A stretch of 40,867 bases of DNA from Rhodospirillales bacterium. Its GTDB lineage: Bacteria; Pseudomonadota; Alphaproteobacteria; Rhodospirillales; UBA2165. The stretch's first letter is position 1. Each line of letters opens with the position of its first letter. Below, in pieces: positions 1 to 8,961 of this stretch. The stretch is taken from contig JAPPFK010000167.1 in NCBI GenBank assembly GCA_028823885.1, positions 1 through 40,867 on the forward strand, in the 5' to 3' direction. The position numbers were made by a program, and so were the translations under genes. The notes under the pieces are model-generated. The model had not been told where the DNA came from. It saw only the letters and a list, made by a program, of their open reading frames with translations, and made no database searches.

Positions 1-105
1 GCGATCCGGTATTCCTTCGAAGCGGCGCGCCGGCAACTTAAAAAGCATGTTCGCAAAATCCCCGACAACCATCTCAGCGAAGAACGGGCGGCGAGCCGCC
101 GGTAA
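1..105 (+). CDS. C-terminal fragment of a gene truncated by the window edge; possibly HPF/RaiA-like ribosome-associated protein
   Basis: Frame 1 is open from base 1 to TAA at 103-105: AIRYSFEAARRQLKKHVRKIPDNHLSEERAASRR*. The 'FEAARRQLKKHVRK' segment resembles the end of HPF/RaiA-type domains; identity is tentative. Confidence 0.4.
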   Translation, partial: AIRYSFEAARRQLKKHVRKIPDNHLSEERAASRR

Positions 106-781
106 GCCGCCGGCCGGCGGTTCCCCGGTCTCGGCAGCCCGGGACAACTTGCTCAGGGAAATCGAGCGCGATGCCCGGGAGACGGCGGGCCTGACCGGCC
201 GGCGTTCGTTCGCGCCGCGGGTGATGGAGGCCTTGGCCGGCGTGCCGCGGCACGAGTTCGTCCCGCCCGGTGACCGGGACAACGCCTATCTGAACCGGGC
301 GCGGCCCATCGGCGACGGGCAGACCATTTCCCAACCGCTGATCGTCGCGCTGATGACCGATCTTCTCGATCTCGAACCGGATCACCGGGTTCTGGAGATC
401 GGAACCGGGTCCGGGTACCAGACCGCCGTGCTGAGTTTGCTGGCCGGTGAGGTCTACACCGTTGAAACCATTTCCCGCCTTTCCGAGACCGCCAGGGACC
501 GATTGAACCGGCTGGGCTATGAACGGATCCGGTTCCATGTCGGTGACGGCCACCTCGGCTGGCCGGAGACAGCGCCGTTCGATGCCGTCATCGTCACCGC
601 CGCCGCCGCCGAAATCCCCGACGCTCTCGTCACGCAATTGAAAACGGGGGGCCGGATGATGATCCCGGTGGGCCCGCCGGCGGGTTCCCAATCGCTGATA
701 CTGGTGACCAAGAACCGGTCCGGCGCAATCAACCAGAAATCCGTTTTGCCGGTCGCCTTCGTGCCGTTGGTCAGGGGGTGA
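47..781 (+). CDS. pcm: Protein-L-isoaspartate O-methyltransferase family protein (true start probably downstream, e.g. TTG 149 or ATG 224)
   Basis: GDGQTISQPLIVALMTDLL, VLEIGTGSGYQTAVLS and FDAVIVTAAAAEIPDALVTQLKTGGRMMIPVG are PCMT hallmarks. The 5' part overlaps the frame-1 partial ORF. Confidence 0.9.
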   Translation: MFAKSPTTISAKNGRRAAGKPPAGGSPVSAARDNLLREIERDARETAGLTGRRSFAPRVMEALAGVPRHEFVPPGDRDNAYLNRARPIGDGQTISQPLIVALMTDLLDLEPDHRVLEIGTGSGYQTAVLSLLAGEVYTVETISRLSETARDRLNRLGYERIRFHVGDGHLGWPETAPFDAVIVTAAAAEIPDALVTQLKTGGRMMIPVGPPAGSQSLILVTKNRSGAINQKSVLPVAFVPLVRG

Positions 782-839
782 AGCCGGCCCGGCCCGGTGA
801 TATGCTGGTTCCAAATCGGGGGCGCAGGGAGGGCAGGCG

Positions 840-2183
840 ATGGCGACCGACGAGCGCGGATTACATCTCAGTACCGACAGTGCCGACGCGGCCGAGGCCT
901 TCGATGCAGCCATGCGCAGCTTCTTCGCCTGGCGCCGCGACGTCATGCAGCATCTCGGCCGGGCGCTGGAGGCCGATCCAGGATTCGTCCTCGCCCACGC
1001 CTTGAAAGGGCTGTTCCTGTGCGGCATGCGCCAGCCCGCGGCCTATCCGATGGCCCGCGAAGGCCTTGCCGCGGCCAAACGGGGCGAAGCCGGCTGCTCG
1101 GACCGGGAACGCGCCTACGTGGTGGCGCTGGAGGCGACGCTGGACGGCGACCTGTTCCGCGCCGTCAACTGTTTCGAGGAGATCATCGCCGCCCATCCCC
1201 TCGACCTGATCGCCATCCGGCTCGGCCAGATGGAGCTGTTCTGGCTGGGCGAGGTGGCGTGGGCGCGGGACGTCACCGGCCGGCCGGCGGCCGCATGGTC
1301 CGAGGCGGTGCCCGGCTACGCGGCGTTTCTCGGCGTTCGCTCCTTCGCCCTCGAGGAAACCGGCGATTTCGAGGGCGCCGAGCGCCTCGGCCGGCGGTCC
1401 ATCGAACTGGACCCCGGCGATTGCCAGGCGGCGCACGCGGTGGCCCACGTCCTGGAGATGGAGGGCCGTCTCGACGATGGCGTCGAATGGCTCGACGGCC
1501 TCAAGGACAATTGGGCGGAGGCCAACCACATCGTGCATCACCTGTGGTGGCACCGCTGCCTGTTCGAGTCCGAACGCGGCAATCACGCGGGCGCCCTGGA
1601 AACCTATGACCGGTTCGTCCGCGATCCCTCTTCGCCCCTGATCCAGGCCATGTCCAACTTCTTCACCGACATGCAGAACTGCGCGGCGCTGCTGGCGCGG
1701 CTGGAAATGCGCGGCATCGACGTGGGCGGGCGCTGGGAGGCGGTGGCCGACGACTACGAGAGCTGGATCGGCAACCATACGAGCGCGCTGACCTCGCCGC
1801 ACTGCGCGCTGGTGTTCGCCGCCACGGGCCGTGATGCGAAGCTCGACGAACTGATGGCGGCCCTCCGGGAGTTCGCCGCCGCAGACCGGGGCGCCCTGGG
1901 TCCCCGCTTCGCCGTCGCCGTCATTCCGGCGGCCGAAGCCGCCGTCGCCTACCAGCGCGGAGACTACCAGGGCGTGCTCGACAGCCTGCTGCCGGCGCGG
2001 CGGCTGCTATGGCAGATGGGCGGCAGCCACGCCCAGCGCGACCTGTTCTTCCAGATCATGGCCTATGCCGCGGCGCAGTTGGGCCGCGCCGACCTGTTGG
2101 CGATCCTCCTGGACGACGTGAGGTCCATCGGCTTCGCACAGGTGGACCAGCGGGCGAGCTACGCCGACGTCGCCGCCGCTTGA
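840..2183 (+). CDS. Tetratricopeptide-repeat protein, TTC38-like
   Basis: 447 aa ORF with helical repeats (ALEADPGFVLAHALKGLFL, AHAVAHVLEMEGRLDDGVEWLDGL, HHLWWHRCLFESERGNHAGAL) typical of TTC38-family proteins. Confidence 0.75.
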   Translation: MATDERGLHLSTDSADAAEAFDAAMRSFFAWRRDVMQHLGRALEADPGFVLAHALKGLFLCGMRQPAAYPMAREGLAAAKRGEAGCSDRERAYVVALEATLDGDLFRAVNCFEEIIAAHPLDLIAIRLGQMELFWLGEVAWARDVTGRPAAAWSEAVPGYAAFLGVRSFALEETGDFEGAERLGRRSIELDPGDCQAAHAVAHVLEMEGRLDDGVEWLDGLKDNWAEANHIVHHLWWHRCLFESERGNHAGALETYDRFVRDPSSPLIQAMSNFFTDMQNCAALLARLEMRGIDVGGRWEAVADDYESWIGNHTSALTSPHCALVFAATGRDAKLDELMAALREFAAADRGALGPRFAVAVIPAAEAAVAYQRGDYQGVLDSLLPARRLLWQMGGSHAQRDLFFQIMAYAAAQLGRADLLAILLDDVRSIGFAQVDQRASYADVAAA

Positions 2184-2223
2184 GCGCGCCGCCTTCGTAC
2201 CGTTGGCCGGAGAGTAGGAAAAC

Positions 2224-2727
2224 GTGTCATTGCTGATCCGAGAGGCGGACGCTGGCGATTTCGAGGCCATCTGGCCCATCTTCCGGGAGGTCGTCGCCGC
2301 CGGCGATACGTACGGATTCGATCCTGAAACCGACCGGGAGGCGGCGCGGGAGATTTGGATGTCGCTGCCCGAGCGCACGCTGGTCGCCGAGTTGGATGGA
2401 CGGATCGTCGGCACCTACTACCTGAAACGGAATATGGCGGGCCCCGGCGGACACGTCTGCAATTGCGGTTACATGGTTCTTGGGACGAGCCGCGGGCTCG
2501 GCGTGGCCACGGCCATGTGCGAGCACTCCCAGGCGCTGGCGATCGAACTGGGGTATCTGGCGATGCAGTTCAATCTCGTTGCGTCCTCCAACGGGAACGC
2601 GGTGGCGCTCTGGGAGCGGCTGGGCTTCGAGATCGTCGGGCGGCTTCCAAGGGCGTTCAACCATCCCGCCCGAGGCTATGTCGATGCCTACGTCATGTAC
2701 AAATGGCTCGGCGAAGACCGGCCATGA
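2224..2727 (+). CDS. GNAT family N-acetyltransferase
   Basis: GTG start. IREADAGDFEAIWPIFREVV...GYMVLGTSRGLGVATAMCEHSQALAIELGYLAMQFNLVASSNGNAVALWERLGFEIVGRLPRAF is a GNAT fold with the acetyl-CoA loop. Confidence 0.92.
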   Translation: MSLLIREADAGDFEAIWPIFREVVAAGDTYGFDPETDREAAREIWMSLPERTLVAELDGRIVGTYYLKRNMAGPGGHVCNCGYMVLGTSRGLGVATAMCEHSQALAIELGYLAMQFNLVASSNGNAVALWERLGFEIVGRLPRAFNHPARGYVDAYVMYKWLGEDRP

Positions 2728-2745
2728 GCGCGACGGTCCCGGCCG

Positions 2746-3780
2746 TCAGCCGGTCGAGTCCCGCATCATCTCCAACGCGAGTTGAAGATTAGCCGGGTCC
2801 GGTTTCAGTTCGCCGGCGTGAATCTTGGCGGTGATCTCGGTGACCGCGGCATTGGCCGGGGCCGTCCCGCCGTTCGCCGCGCTTTCCTCCGCAACCAGTC
2901 CGTTGATCAGGTCGACCTCGCTGTAGCGGCCCTTCAGGTGGTCCTGGAGGACGCAGTCCCGCGCGGCCGGACCGATATCGGCGCCGAGCTTGTCGTAGAG
3001 GGTCTCCAGCAGCTGATTGGTCTCCCGGATATCGTCCTCCGTAAGTCCGAAGATCGGTTGGATGGCGTAGCCCCGGCGTTGGCCGGCGTGCAGGGCCTCC
3101 GTTCCAGCCTTGAGGACGAATTCCCGAAGTCCGGGCAGCTTGTTGGCTTCGTGCATGGTCAGTCCGAGCATCGCCAGCGGACCCAGGCACATGGTGTTGA
3201 CCACCAGCTTCATCCATTTGGCCGGCAGGATTTCGCCGGTCACCGAAACCTGGCCGACATGGCTCAGGATTTCCCGAACCTCGTCGATCCTCTCCGCCAT
3301 CTCCGGGTTGAGCGCGCCGATGCCGAACCATGTCTTGGCGGGCGGCGTATTCCGCTGAACGAGGCCGGGGGTGAATATCTCCGACGACAACTCGACCACG
3401 CAGCCGAGCGTCCGCTCCGGGCCGGCCACGTCTTCGATGATCCCGGCGGTCATGGCGTTCTGGATGCCGATCATCAGCCCGTCTTCGGCGAGATGGGGCT
3501 CCATCAGTTGGGCCATCCACCGGGTGTCATACGCCTTGGGCATCACGAGGACGAGGTCGAAGGTCCTGTTCAAGCCGGCCACGTCGCAAAGATGGTGCGC
3601 GTCGACGTCGGCGTGCTTCTCTTCCTCCGGCATCTTGATGGTTAGGCCGTTCGTCCGCATGGCTTCCACATGGGCGGGCCACTGGTCGATCATGGTGACG
3701 TCCAAGCCGGCTTGGGTGAGGTCGGCGCCGGCGCAACTGCCGTTGGCGCCGGTACCGATGATGGCGATGGAAGGATTCAC
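2746..3780 (-). CDS. Ketopantoate reductase (PanE/ApbA) family protein
   Basis: N-terminal Rossmann IAIIGTGANGSCAGADLTQAGLDVTMID; PAKWMKLVVNTMCLGPLAML matches the catalytic Lys region. Confidence 0.85.
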   Translation of the reverse strand: MNPSIAIIGTGANGSCAGADLTQAGLDVTMIDQWPAHVEAMRTNGLTIKMPEEEKHADVDAHHLCDVAGLNRTFDLVLVMPKAYDTRWMAQLMEPHLAEDGLMIGIQNAMTAGIIEDVAGPERTLGCVVELSSEIFTPGLVQRNTPPAKTWFGIGALNPEMAERIDEVREILSHVGQVSVTGEILPAKWMKLVVNTMCLGPLAMLGLTMHEANKLPGLREFVLKAGTEALHAGQRRGYAIQPIFGLTEDDIRETNQLLETLYDKLGADIGPAARDCVLQDHLKGRYSEVDLINGLVAEESAANGGTAPANAAVTEITAKIHAGELKPDPANLQLALEMMRDSTG

Positions 3781-3932
3781 GCAGCACTACTCCGTTTGCG
3801 GTGTCCGAGCCGCCATCATGCGCGCCGGAATTGGACACGCAAGGGCCAAGACGATCCAAAATTCGCGTCGGACGGCGCGAATTTACGAATTCCCGGCTTG
3901 CGCCGCCGGAGGATTTTTCTAATTTTCACCTC

Positions 3933-6443
3933 ATGCAGCTTGCAACCGACCGCGAGCGGGTGGTTGCGGTCCTGGGACCGACAAACACCGGCAAGACCTA
4001 CCTGGCATTCGAGCGGATGCTCGGCCATGGCAGCGGCGTTATGGGTTTTCCGCTTCGTTTGCTGGCGCGGGAGAATTATGACCGGGCGGTCGCCGCCAAG
4101 GGATCCCGCGAGGTCGCGCTGATTACGGGCGAAGAGAAAATCGTCCCCCCATACGCAAAGTATTTCTTCTGCACCGTGGAAAGCATGCCGATGGAGCGCG
4201 AGGCGGCTTTCGTCGGAATCGACGAGGTGCAGCTGGCGGCCGATCCGGATCGCGGCCATATCTTTACCGACCGCATCCTTCGGGCGCGCGGCACCGAAGA
4301 GACCATGTTCATGGGCGCCGAGTCGATCAAACCGCGGCTCAGCCAGCTGGTGCCGGGTATCGAGTTCATGGCGCGCCCACGTTTCTCCAAGCTGAACTAT
4401 GCGGGCCACAAGAAGATCGTCCGGCTCCCCGCCCGCTCGGCGGTCGTCGGGTTCAGCGCCGCCGACGTCTATGCGATCGCCGAACTGATCCGCCGCCAGC
4501 GCGGCGGCGCCGCAATCGTCATGGGCGCGCTGAGTCCGCGAACCCGGAATGCCCAGGTGGCCCTCTTCCAGAACGGCGACGTGGACTATCTCGTCGCGAC
4601 CGACGCCATCGGCATGGGCCTCAATATGGACATCGATCACGTCGCTTTTGCGGCGTTGGGCAAGTTCGACGGCCATCACGCCCGCGGTTTGAGGGCGGAG
4701 GAGCTGGCCCAGATCGCCGGCCGCGCCGGCCGGCACATGAGTGACGGCACCTTCGGGACCACGGGTGACGCCGGGGAAATCGAGCCGGAAATCATTCAGC
4801 GGATCGAATCCCATGAATTTGACCGGCTGAGACAGATTTGCTGGCGAAACCCGGTTCTGGATTTCAGCACACTCGCCTCGCTGGGAGAAAGTTTGCAACG
4901 GGCCCCCGATCTGCCCGGCCTGATCCGGGTCCGCGAGGCGCAGGACGAACGCGCCCTTGCCGATCTGGCTCAAAACCCCGCCATCGCCGATCGGGCCGCT
5001 GCCGAAAGCGACGTGCGGCTGCTTTGGGACGTGTGCCAGATCCCCGATTTCCAGAAGCTGATGAGTGACACTCACGTGAGACTATTGGGGCAGGTCTATA
5101 CCCATCTCATGGACGGCAACGGCCAACTGCCCAACGACTGGGTGGCCGGTCATGTCAGCGGCATCGACAGGCCGGACGGCGATATCGAGACTCTGCTCGC
5201 CCGAATCAGCCGGGTGCGCATCTGGACCTACATTTCCCACCGGGCCGATTGGCTGAACGACCCGGAGGCCTGGCAGGGCCGAACGCGAGAAATCGAGGAC
5301 AAGCTCTCCGACGCCCTGCACGACCGCCTCACTCAACGGTTCGTCGATCAGCGGACCGCGGTGCTGATGAAACGGCTGCAGGACCGGGAAGATTTGACCG
5401 CCCTGGTCGACGGGTCCGGAGACGTTCTGGTCGAAGGGCATTATGTCGGCCGCATGGACGGATTTCGCTTTACCCCCGACCGCGCCGATGGCGACCTGGC
5501 CGGCCGGGCGGTGACCAATGCGGCCATGAAGGCCCTCAACGCCGAGATCAATCGCCGGATCACCCGGCTCGAAAAGGCGGCCGCCGGCGATCTGGTCCTC
5601 GACGATCAGGGACTCATCGAGTGGGAGGGACAGGCTCTCGCCCGCTTGCTGCCCGGCCGCTCGCCCCTTCTGCCGAAGCTTGGAATTCTCGGCAGCGAGC
5701 TGCTGGACGGAACCGCGCGCGGCCGGGTCGAACGGGTTCTCGGCGAGTGGCTGCGCAATCGGATCGCAACCGATCTGGAGCCCTTGGTGCGGGCGACCGG
5801 GAGCACGGACCGGGGTCCGGTCCGCGGTTTGATTTTTCGCCTGGAAGAGGGCCTCGGCAATATCCGGCGGGAAGAGGTCGCGGACGAACTGGCCAAGCTG
5901 CCCCAGGAAGATCGCGCGGCGCTGCGGCAATTCGGCGTCCGCATCGGGCGGGATAGCCTCTATCTGCCAAGACTGTTGAAACCGAAATCGGCGCGGCTTG
6001 CCGCCATTCTGGCCGCGGTGCACGGCAAGTTCAGCCCCATTCCGCCCATTCCGCCCGCGGGCCGCTCGTCGGTCCGAATATCGGAGGCGGATGACCAGAA
6101 AATCCTCGGTGCCGCCGGCTACCGTGTATTGGGAAGGCTCGCCGTCCGCATCGATCTGCTCGAGCGCCTGTTGTCCCTGGTCTGGAAGGATCTCCCCAAA
6201 ACCCCGGCCAAGGTGACGCCCGAGATGCTCAACCTGTTGGGTTGCGGCGAGGAGGATATGGACGGCGTGCTCAAGGCAACCGGTCTTCGGCGCCGGCAGA
6301 CGGTCGACGGTATTGCGTATTTCCCTCCCCGCCGCCCAGCGCCCGGCCCGAAGAAGCGGAAACCCAAATCCGGACCACCGAAGGAAACGGTCGACGAGGA
6401 TTCGCCCTTCGCCAAACTTCGCGAAATCGTGGACACCCGATGA
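3933..6443 (+). CDS. SUV3-like DEx(H/D)-box RNA helicase (ORF open from 3801; ATG 3933 preferred)
   Basis: VLGPTNTGKTYLAFERMLGHGSGVMGFPLRLLARENYD (Walker A), GIDEVQLAADPDRGHIFTDRIL, VATDAIGMGLNMDIDHVAF and QIAGRAGR motifs. Confidence 0.9.
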   Translation: MQLATDRERVVAVLGPTNTGKTYLAFERMLGHGSGVMGFPLRLLARENYDRAVAAKGSREVALITGEEKIVPPYAKYFFCTVESMPMEREAAFVGIDEVQLAADPDRGHIFTDRILRARGTEETMFMGAESIKPRLSQLVPGIEFMARPRFSKLNYAGHKKIVRLPARSAVVGFSAADVYAIAELIRRQRGGAAIVMGALSPRTRNAQVALFQNGDVDYLVATDAIGMGLNMDIDHVAFAALGKFDGHHARGLRAEELAQIAGRAGRHMSDGTFGTTGDAGEIEPEIIQRIESHEFDRLRQICWRNPVLDFSTLASLGESLQRAPDLPGLIRVREAQDERALADLAQNPAIADRAAAESDVRLLWDVCQIPDFQKLMSDTHVRLLGQVYTHLMDGNGQLPNDWVAGHVSGIDRPDGDIETLLARISRVRIWTYISHRADWLNDPEAWQGRTREIEDKLSDALHDRLTQRFVDQRTAVLMKRLQDREDLTALVDGSGDVLVEGHYVGRMDGFRFTPDRADGDLAGRAVTNAAMKALNAEINRRITRLEKAAAGDLVLDDQGLIEWEGQALARLLPGRSPLLPKLGILGSELLDGTARGRVERVLGEWLRNRIATDLEPLVRATGSTDRGPVRGLIFRLEEGLGNIRREEVADELAKLPQEDRAALRQFGVRIGRDSLYLPRLLKPKSARLAAILAAVHGKFSPIPPIPPAGRSSVRISEADDQKILGAAGYRVLGRLAVRIDLLERLLSLVWKDLPKTPAKVTPEMLNLLGCGEEDMDGVLKATGLRRRQTVDGIAYFPPRRPAPGPKKRKPKSGPPKETVDEDSPFAKLREIVDTR

Positions 6444-6823
6444 CCGACCAGGCATCGATCCGCATCGACAAGTGGTTGTGGCATGCAAGGTTCGTAAAGA
6501 CCCGAAGTCTCGCGGCCAAACTGTGCCAAGGCGGCAAGCTGCGGCTCAACGGCGAGCATATCTCCAAGTCCCATCAGGCGCTCCGGCCCGGGGACGTGCT
6601 GACGTTTCCGCTCGGCCCTCATATCCGGGTCGTCAAAGTCGTCGCGCTCGGCGAGCGGCGCGGTCCGGCGGCCGAGGCGCAAGGGCTCTACGAAGACCTG
6701 GCGCCGCCCGAGCGCCGTCCCGGGGCGTCCGAACCTCGGACCGCCAAGCTATCCCGGGAACCGGGCAGCGGCCGTCCGACGAAGTCGGAACGCCGGGCGA
6801 TCGATCGGCTGATGAACCGCTGA
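6440..6823 (+). CDS. S4-domain RNA-binding protein, Hsp15/HslR-like
   Basis: IRIDKWLWHARFVKTRSLAAKLCQGGKLRLNGEHISKSHQALRPGDVLTF is an S4 domain; ATGA overlap with the helicase stop. Confidence 0.9.
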   Translation: MTDQASIRIDKWLWHARFVKTRSLAAKLCQGGKLRLNGEHISKSHQALRPGDVLTFPLGPHIRVVKVVALGERRGPAAEAQGLYEDLAPPERRPGASEPRTAKLSREPGSGRPTKSERRAIDRLMNR

Positions 6824-6889
6824 CCGAGACGCGGCAAACGGATCGCCGCGGGTGCTTGCCGGGCTCCGGGCGCCATGCTAGGCAACGGC

Positions 6890-7363
6890 ATGATCAATAG
6901 ATTCAAGGCGCTGTTTGCAACCGCCGATACCGGCGCGGCCGGCGACCTTGGCCGGGATGAGGAACTGCACCTCGCCGCGGCCGCCCTGCTGGTGGAATCC
7001 GCCTGCCTCGACGGTCATTTCGACGGGGATGAACGGTCCAGCATCGAACGGCTGCTCAAGGAGCGGTTCGAATTGGAAGAGGATGAAGTCTCCTCATTGG
7101 TGGCCGATGCCGAGGAAGCGGTTGCGGAGTCCGGCGAACTTTACGGCTTCACCAAGGTGATCAAGGACCGCTACTCCAGCGAAGAGCGGGTGGAAATGAT
7201 CGAAATGTTGTGGGAAGTGGCTTTTGCGGACGGCCGGCTCGATCATTTCGAGGACAATCTCATTCGGCGGGTCGGCGGACTGATATTCGTGTCCGACCGG
7301 GATCGGGGCGACGCCAGGAAGCGGGTCATGGCGAGGCTTGGCATCACCCAAGGCGCAGTGTAA
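6890..7363 (+). CDS. TerB-family (tellurite resistance-like / DjlA-like) protein
   Basis: [35 protein letters not shown]...[34 protein letters not shown]; TerB acidic helical repeat. Start taken as MINRFKALF. Confidence 0.85.
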   Translation: MINRFKALFATADTGAAGDLGRDEELHLAAAALLVESACLDGHFDGDERSSIERLLKERFELEEDEVSSLVADAEEAVAESGELYGFTKVIKDRYSSEERVEMIEMLWEVAFADGRLDHFEDNLIRRVGGLIFVSDRDRGDARKRVMARLGITQGAV

Positions 7364-7415
7364 GAAAGAAACGGCCGCCGAGGGGAGTGGCGGCTCAAGT
7401 ATCACGGAGATTGGA

Positions 7416-7751
7416 ATGACATACGTCGTCACTGAAAACTGCATCAAATGCAAGTACATGGACTGCGTCGAGGTTTGCCCGGTGGATTGCTTTTACGAGG
7501 GCGAGAACATGTTGGTGATCAATCCCGACGAGTGCATTGATTGCGGCGTGTGCGAACCGGAATGCCCGGCGGAGGCGATCCTCCCGGATACCGAGGACAA
7601 CCTCGATAGCTGGCTGGAACTGAATACGAAATTCTCGGCATCGTGGCCCAATATCACCGTGAAGGGTGAATCGCCGGCCGATGCGGATGAATGGAAAGAC
7701 AAGCCTGACAAGCTGTCTCAGCTGAGCGAGGCGCCGGGCCCGGGGTCCTAA
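7416..7751 (+). CDS. fdxA: 7Fe-type ferredoxin FdxA
   Basis: [55 protein letters not shown]; two Fe-S cluster motifs of the FdxA family. Confidence 0.93.
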   Translation: MTYVVTENCIKCKYMDCVEVCPVDCFYEGENMLVINPDECIDCGVCEPECPAEAILPDTEDNLDSWLELNTKFSASWPNITVKGESPADADEWKDKPDKLSQLSEAPGPGS

Positions 7752-7770
7752 GGGCGCTTCCGCCCTCCAA

Positions 7771-7800
7771 CGGTCTGATTTCAGACCGGTCTCCTTTTTC
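7771..7800 (+). terminator. Probable Rho-independent terminator downstream of fdxA
   Basis: CGGTCTGA-TT-TCAGACCG (7771-7788) perfect 8-bp stem followed by GTCTCCTTTTTC; preceded by AGGGCG-CTTC-CGCCCT (7751-7766). Confidence 0.65.
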
Positions 7801-7834
7801 CTTCGGGTAACCGTTCCGGAAACGGGGTGAACAC

Positions 7835-7898
7835 CTGACAAACCTGTGTTTTTGTGCTATATGATGCCGATGCCGAGCCGCGCGCTCGGCATTGGCAT
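7835..7898 (+). promoter_or_regulatory. Candidate sigma70-type promoter overlapped by a 14-bp inverted repeat, upstream of carD
   Basis: CTGACA (7835-7840) - 17 nt - TATATG (7858-7863); inverted repeat ATGCCGATGCCGAG (7864-7877) / CTCGGCATTGGCAT (7885-7898), loop CCGCGCG. Confidence 0.5.
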
Positions 7899-8080
7899 TT
7901 GGGGTTACGGTCAATACATCGAGCGTCCACAGGCGAGCGTCCGCAAACGAGTGCCCAAGACGCGGCATCGGATATCGCCGCGTCACTATGGAAATTTAAT
8001 GGTTGAAACACGGTGACGGCCGATGGGTCCGACTTCGGCCCGAATCCGGCGGTTCCGGCACCAAGAACCGAGAAGGTAGT

Positions 8081-8869
8081 ATGGCAACCAAGGCAACCAA
8101 GGCAACCAAGGCAACCAAGACAACCAAGGCGACCAAATCGACCAAATCGACGACCAAGACAAAGAAAGCGGCGAAGGCCCCCGCGAAGCCGGCCAGGAAG
8201 GCGAAGCCTGCGGCAAAGGCGTCGAAAACCGCGAAACCGGCAACCAAGGCGACGGCCAAGACCACGGCAAAGGCCGCGGCCAAGACCACGGCGAAGGCGG
8301 CTGCAAAACCAAAGGCGGCAGCGAAACCGGCGCCCGCGAAGACCGCCAAGCCAGCGCCCAAGAAGAAGGCGGCGGAGCCGAAGTTGGCGTTCAAGGCCGG
8401 CGACTACGTGGTTTACCCGACCCATGGGGTCGGGTTGGTTTCCGGAATCGAAAAGGAGACCATCGCCGGGCACGACCTCCGGCTAGTGGTGGTCACGTTC
8501 GACACTGATCGCATGACCCTTCGGGTGCCGACCGACAAAATGGAGGTATCGGGTCTCCGCAAGTTGAGCAGCCGCAAGGTGATGGACAATGCGGTGACGA
8601 CGCTCAAGGGGCGGGCGCGGATCAAACGCACCATGTGGAGCCGCCGGGCCCAGGAATACGAAGCCAAAATCAACTCCGGCGATCCCGTATCCATCGCCGA
8701 GGTGGTGCGCGACCTCCACCGCAATGTCGGCCAGCCCGATCAATCGTTCAGCGAGCGGCAGATTTACGAAGCGGCCTTGGAACGGCTCGCCGGCGAGTTC
8801 GCGGCCGTCGAGAGCATCGAGAAGGAAGAAGCGACCGAGAAGCTGGAGCAGGTCCTGAACGCTGCTTAA
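8081..8869 (+). CDS. carD: CarD/CdnL-family RNA polymerase-interacting regulator with a Lys/Ala/Thr-rich N-terminal extension
   Basis: Core FKAGDYVVYPTHGVGLVSGIEKETIAGHDLRLVVVTFDTDRMTLRVPTDKMEVSGLRKLSS...RIKRTMWSRRAQEYEAKINSGDPVSIAEVVRDLHR is diagnostic; N-terminal MATKATKATKATKTTKATKSTKS... tail of about 105 aa. Confidence 0.93.
   Translation: MATKATKATKATKTTKATKSTKSTTKTKKAAKAPAKPARKAKPAAKASKTAKPATKATAKTTAKAAAKTTAKAAAKPKAAAKPAPAKTAKPAPKKKAAEPKLAFKAGDYVVYPTHGVGLVSGIEKETIAGHDLRLVVVTFDTDRMTLRVPTDKMEVSGLRKLSSRKVMDNAVTTLKGRARIKRTMWSRRAQEYEAKINSGDPVSIAEVVRDLHRNVGQPDQSFSERQIYEAALERLAGEFAAVESIEKEEATEKLEQVLNAA
8083..8152 (+). repeat. Short tandem repeat, 9-bp unit (GGCAACCAA and variants), coding for the CarD tail
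   Basis: GCAACCAAGGCAACCAAGGCAACCAAGGCAACCAAGACAACCAAGGCGACCAAATCGACCAAATCGACG. Confidence 0.85.
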
Positions 8870-8878
8870 AGCGAATTG

Positions 8879-8916
8879 GGCGGGGCGTTAGCGAATTTTT
8901 AACGCCCCGCCTTTTT
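8879..8916 (+). terminator. Rho-independent terminator downstream of carD
   Basis: GGCGGGGCGTTA (8879-8890) / TAACGCCCCGCC (8900-8911), perfect 12-bp stem, then TTTTT. Confidence 0.93.
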
Positions 8917-8961
8917 ATTGGATGGAACGATCCCCATTGCCTGGCACGGACAGTTCCTCTC

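Noticed and set aside
3801-3932. N-terminal extension of the SUV3-like helicase from ATG 3801
   Set aside because: Non-conserved looking sequence that leaves almost no promoter space from the divergent panE-like gene; ATG 3933 immediately precedes the conserved helicase domain.
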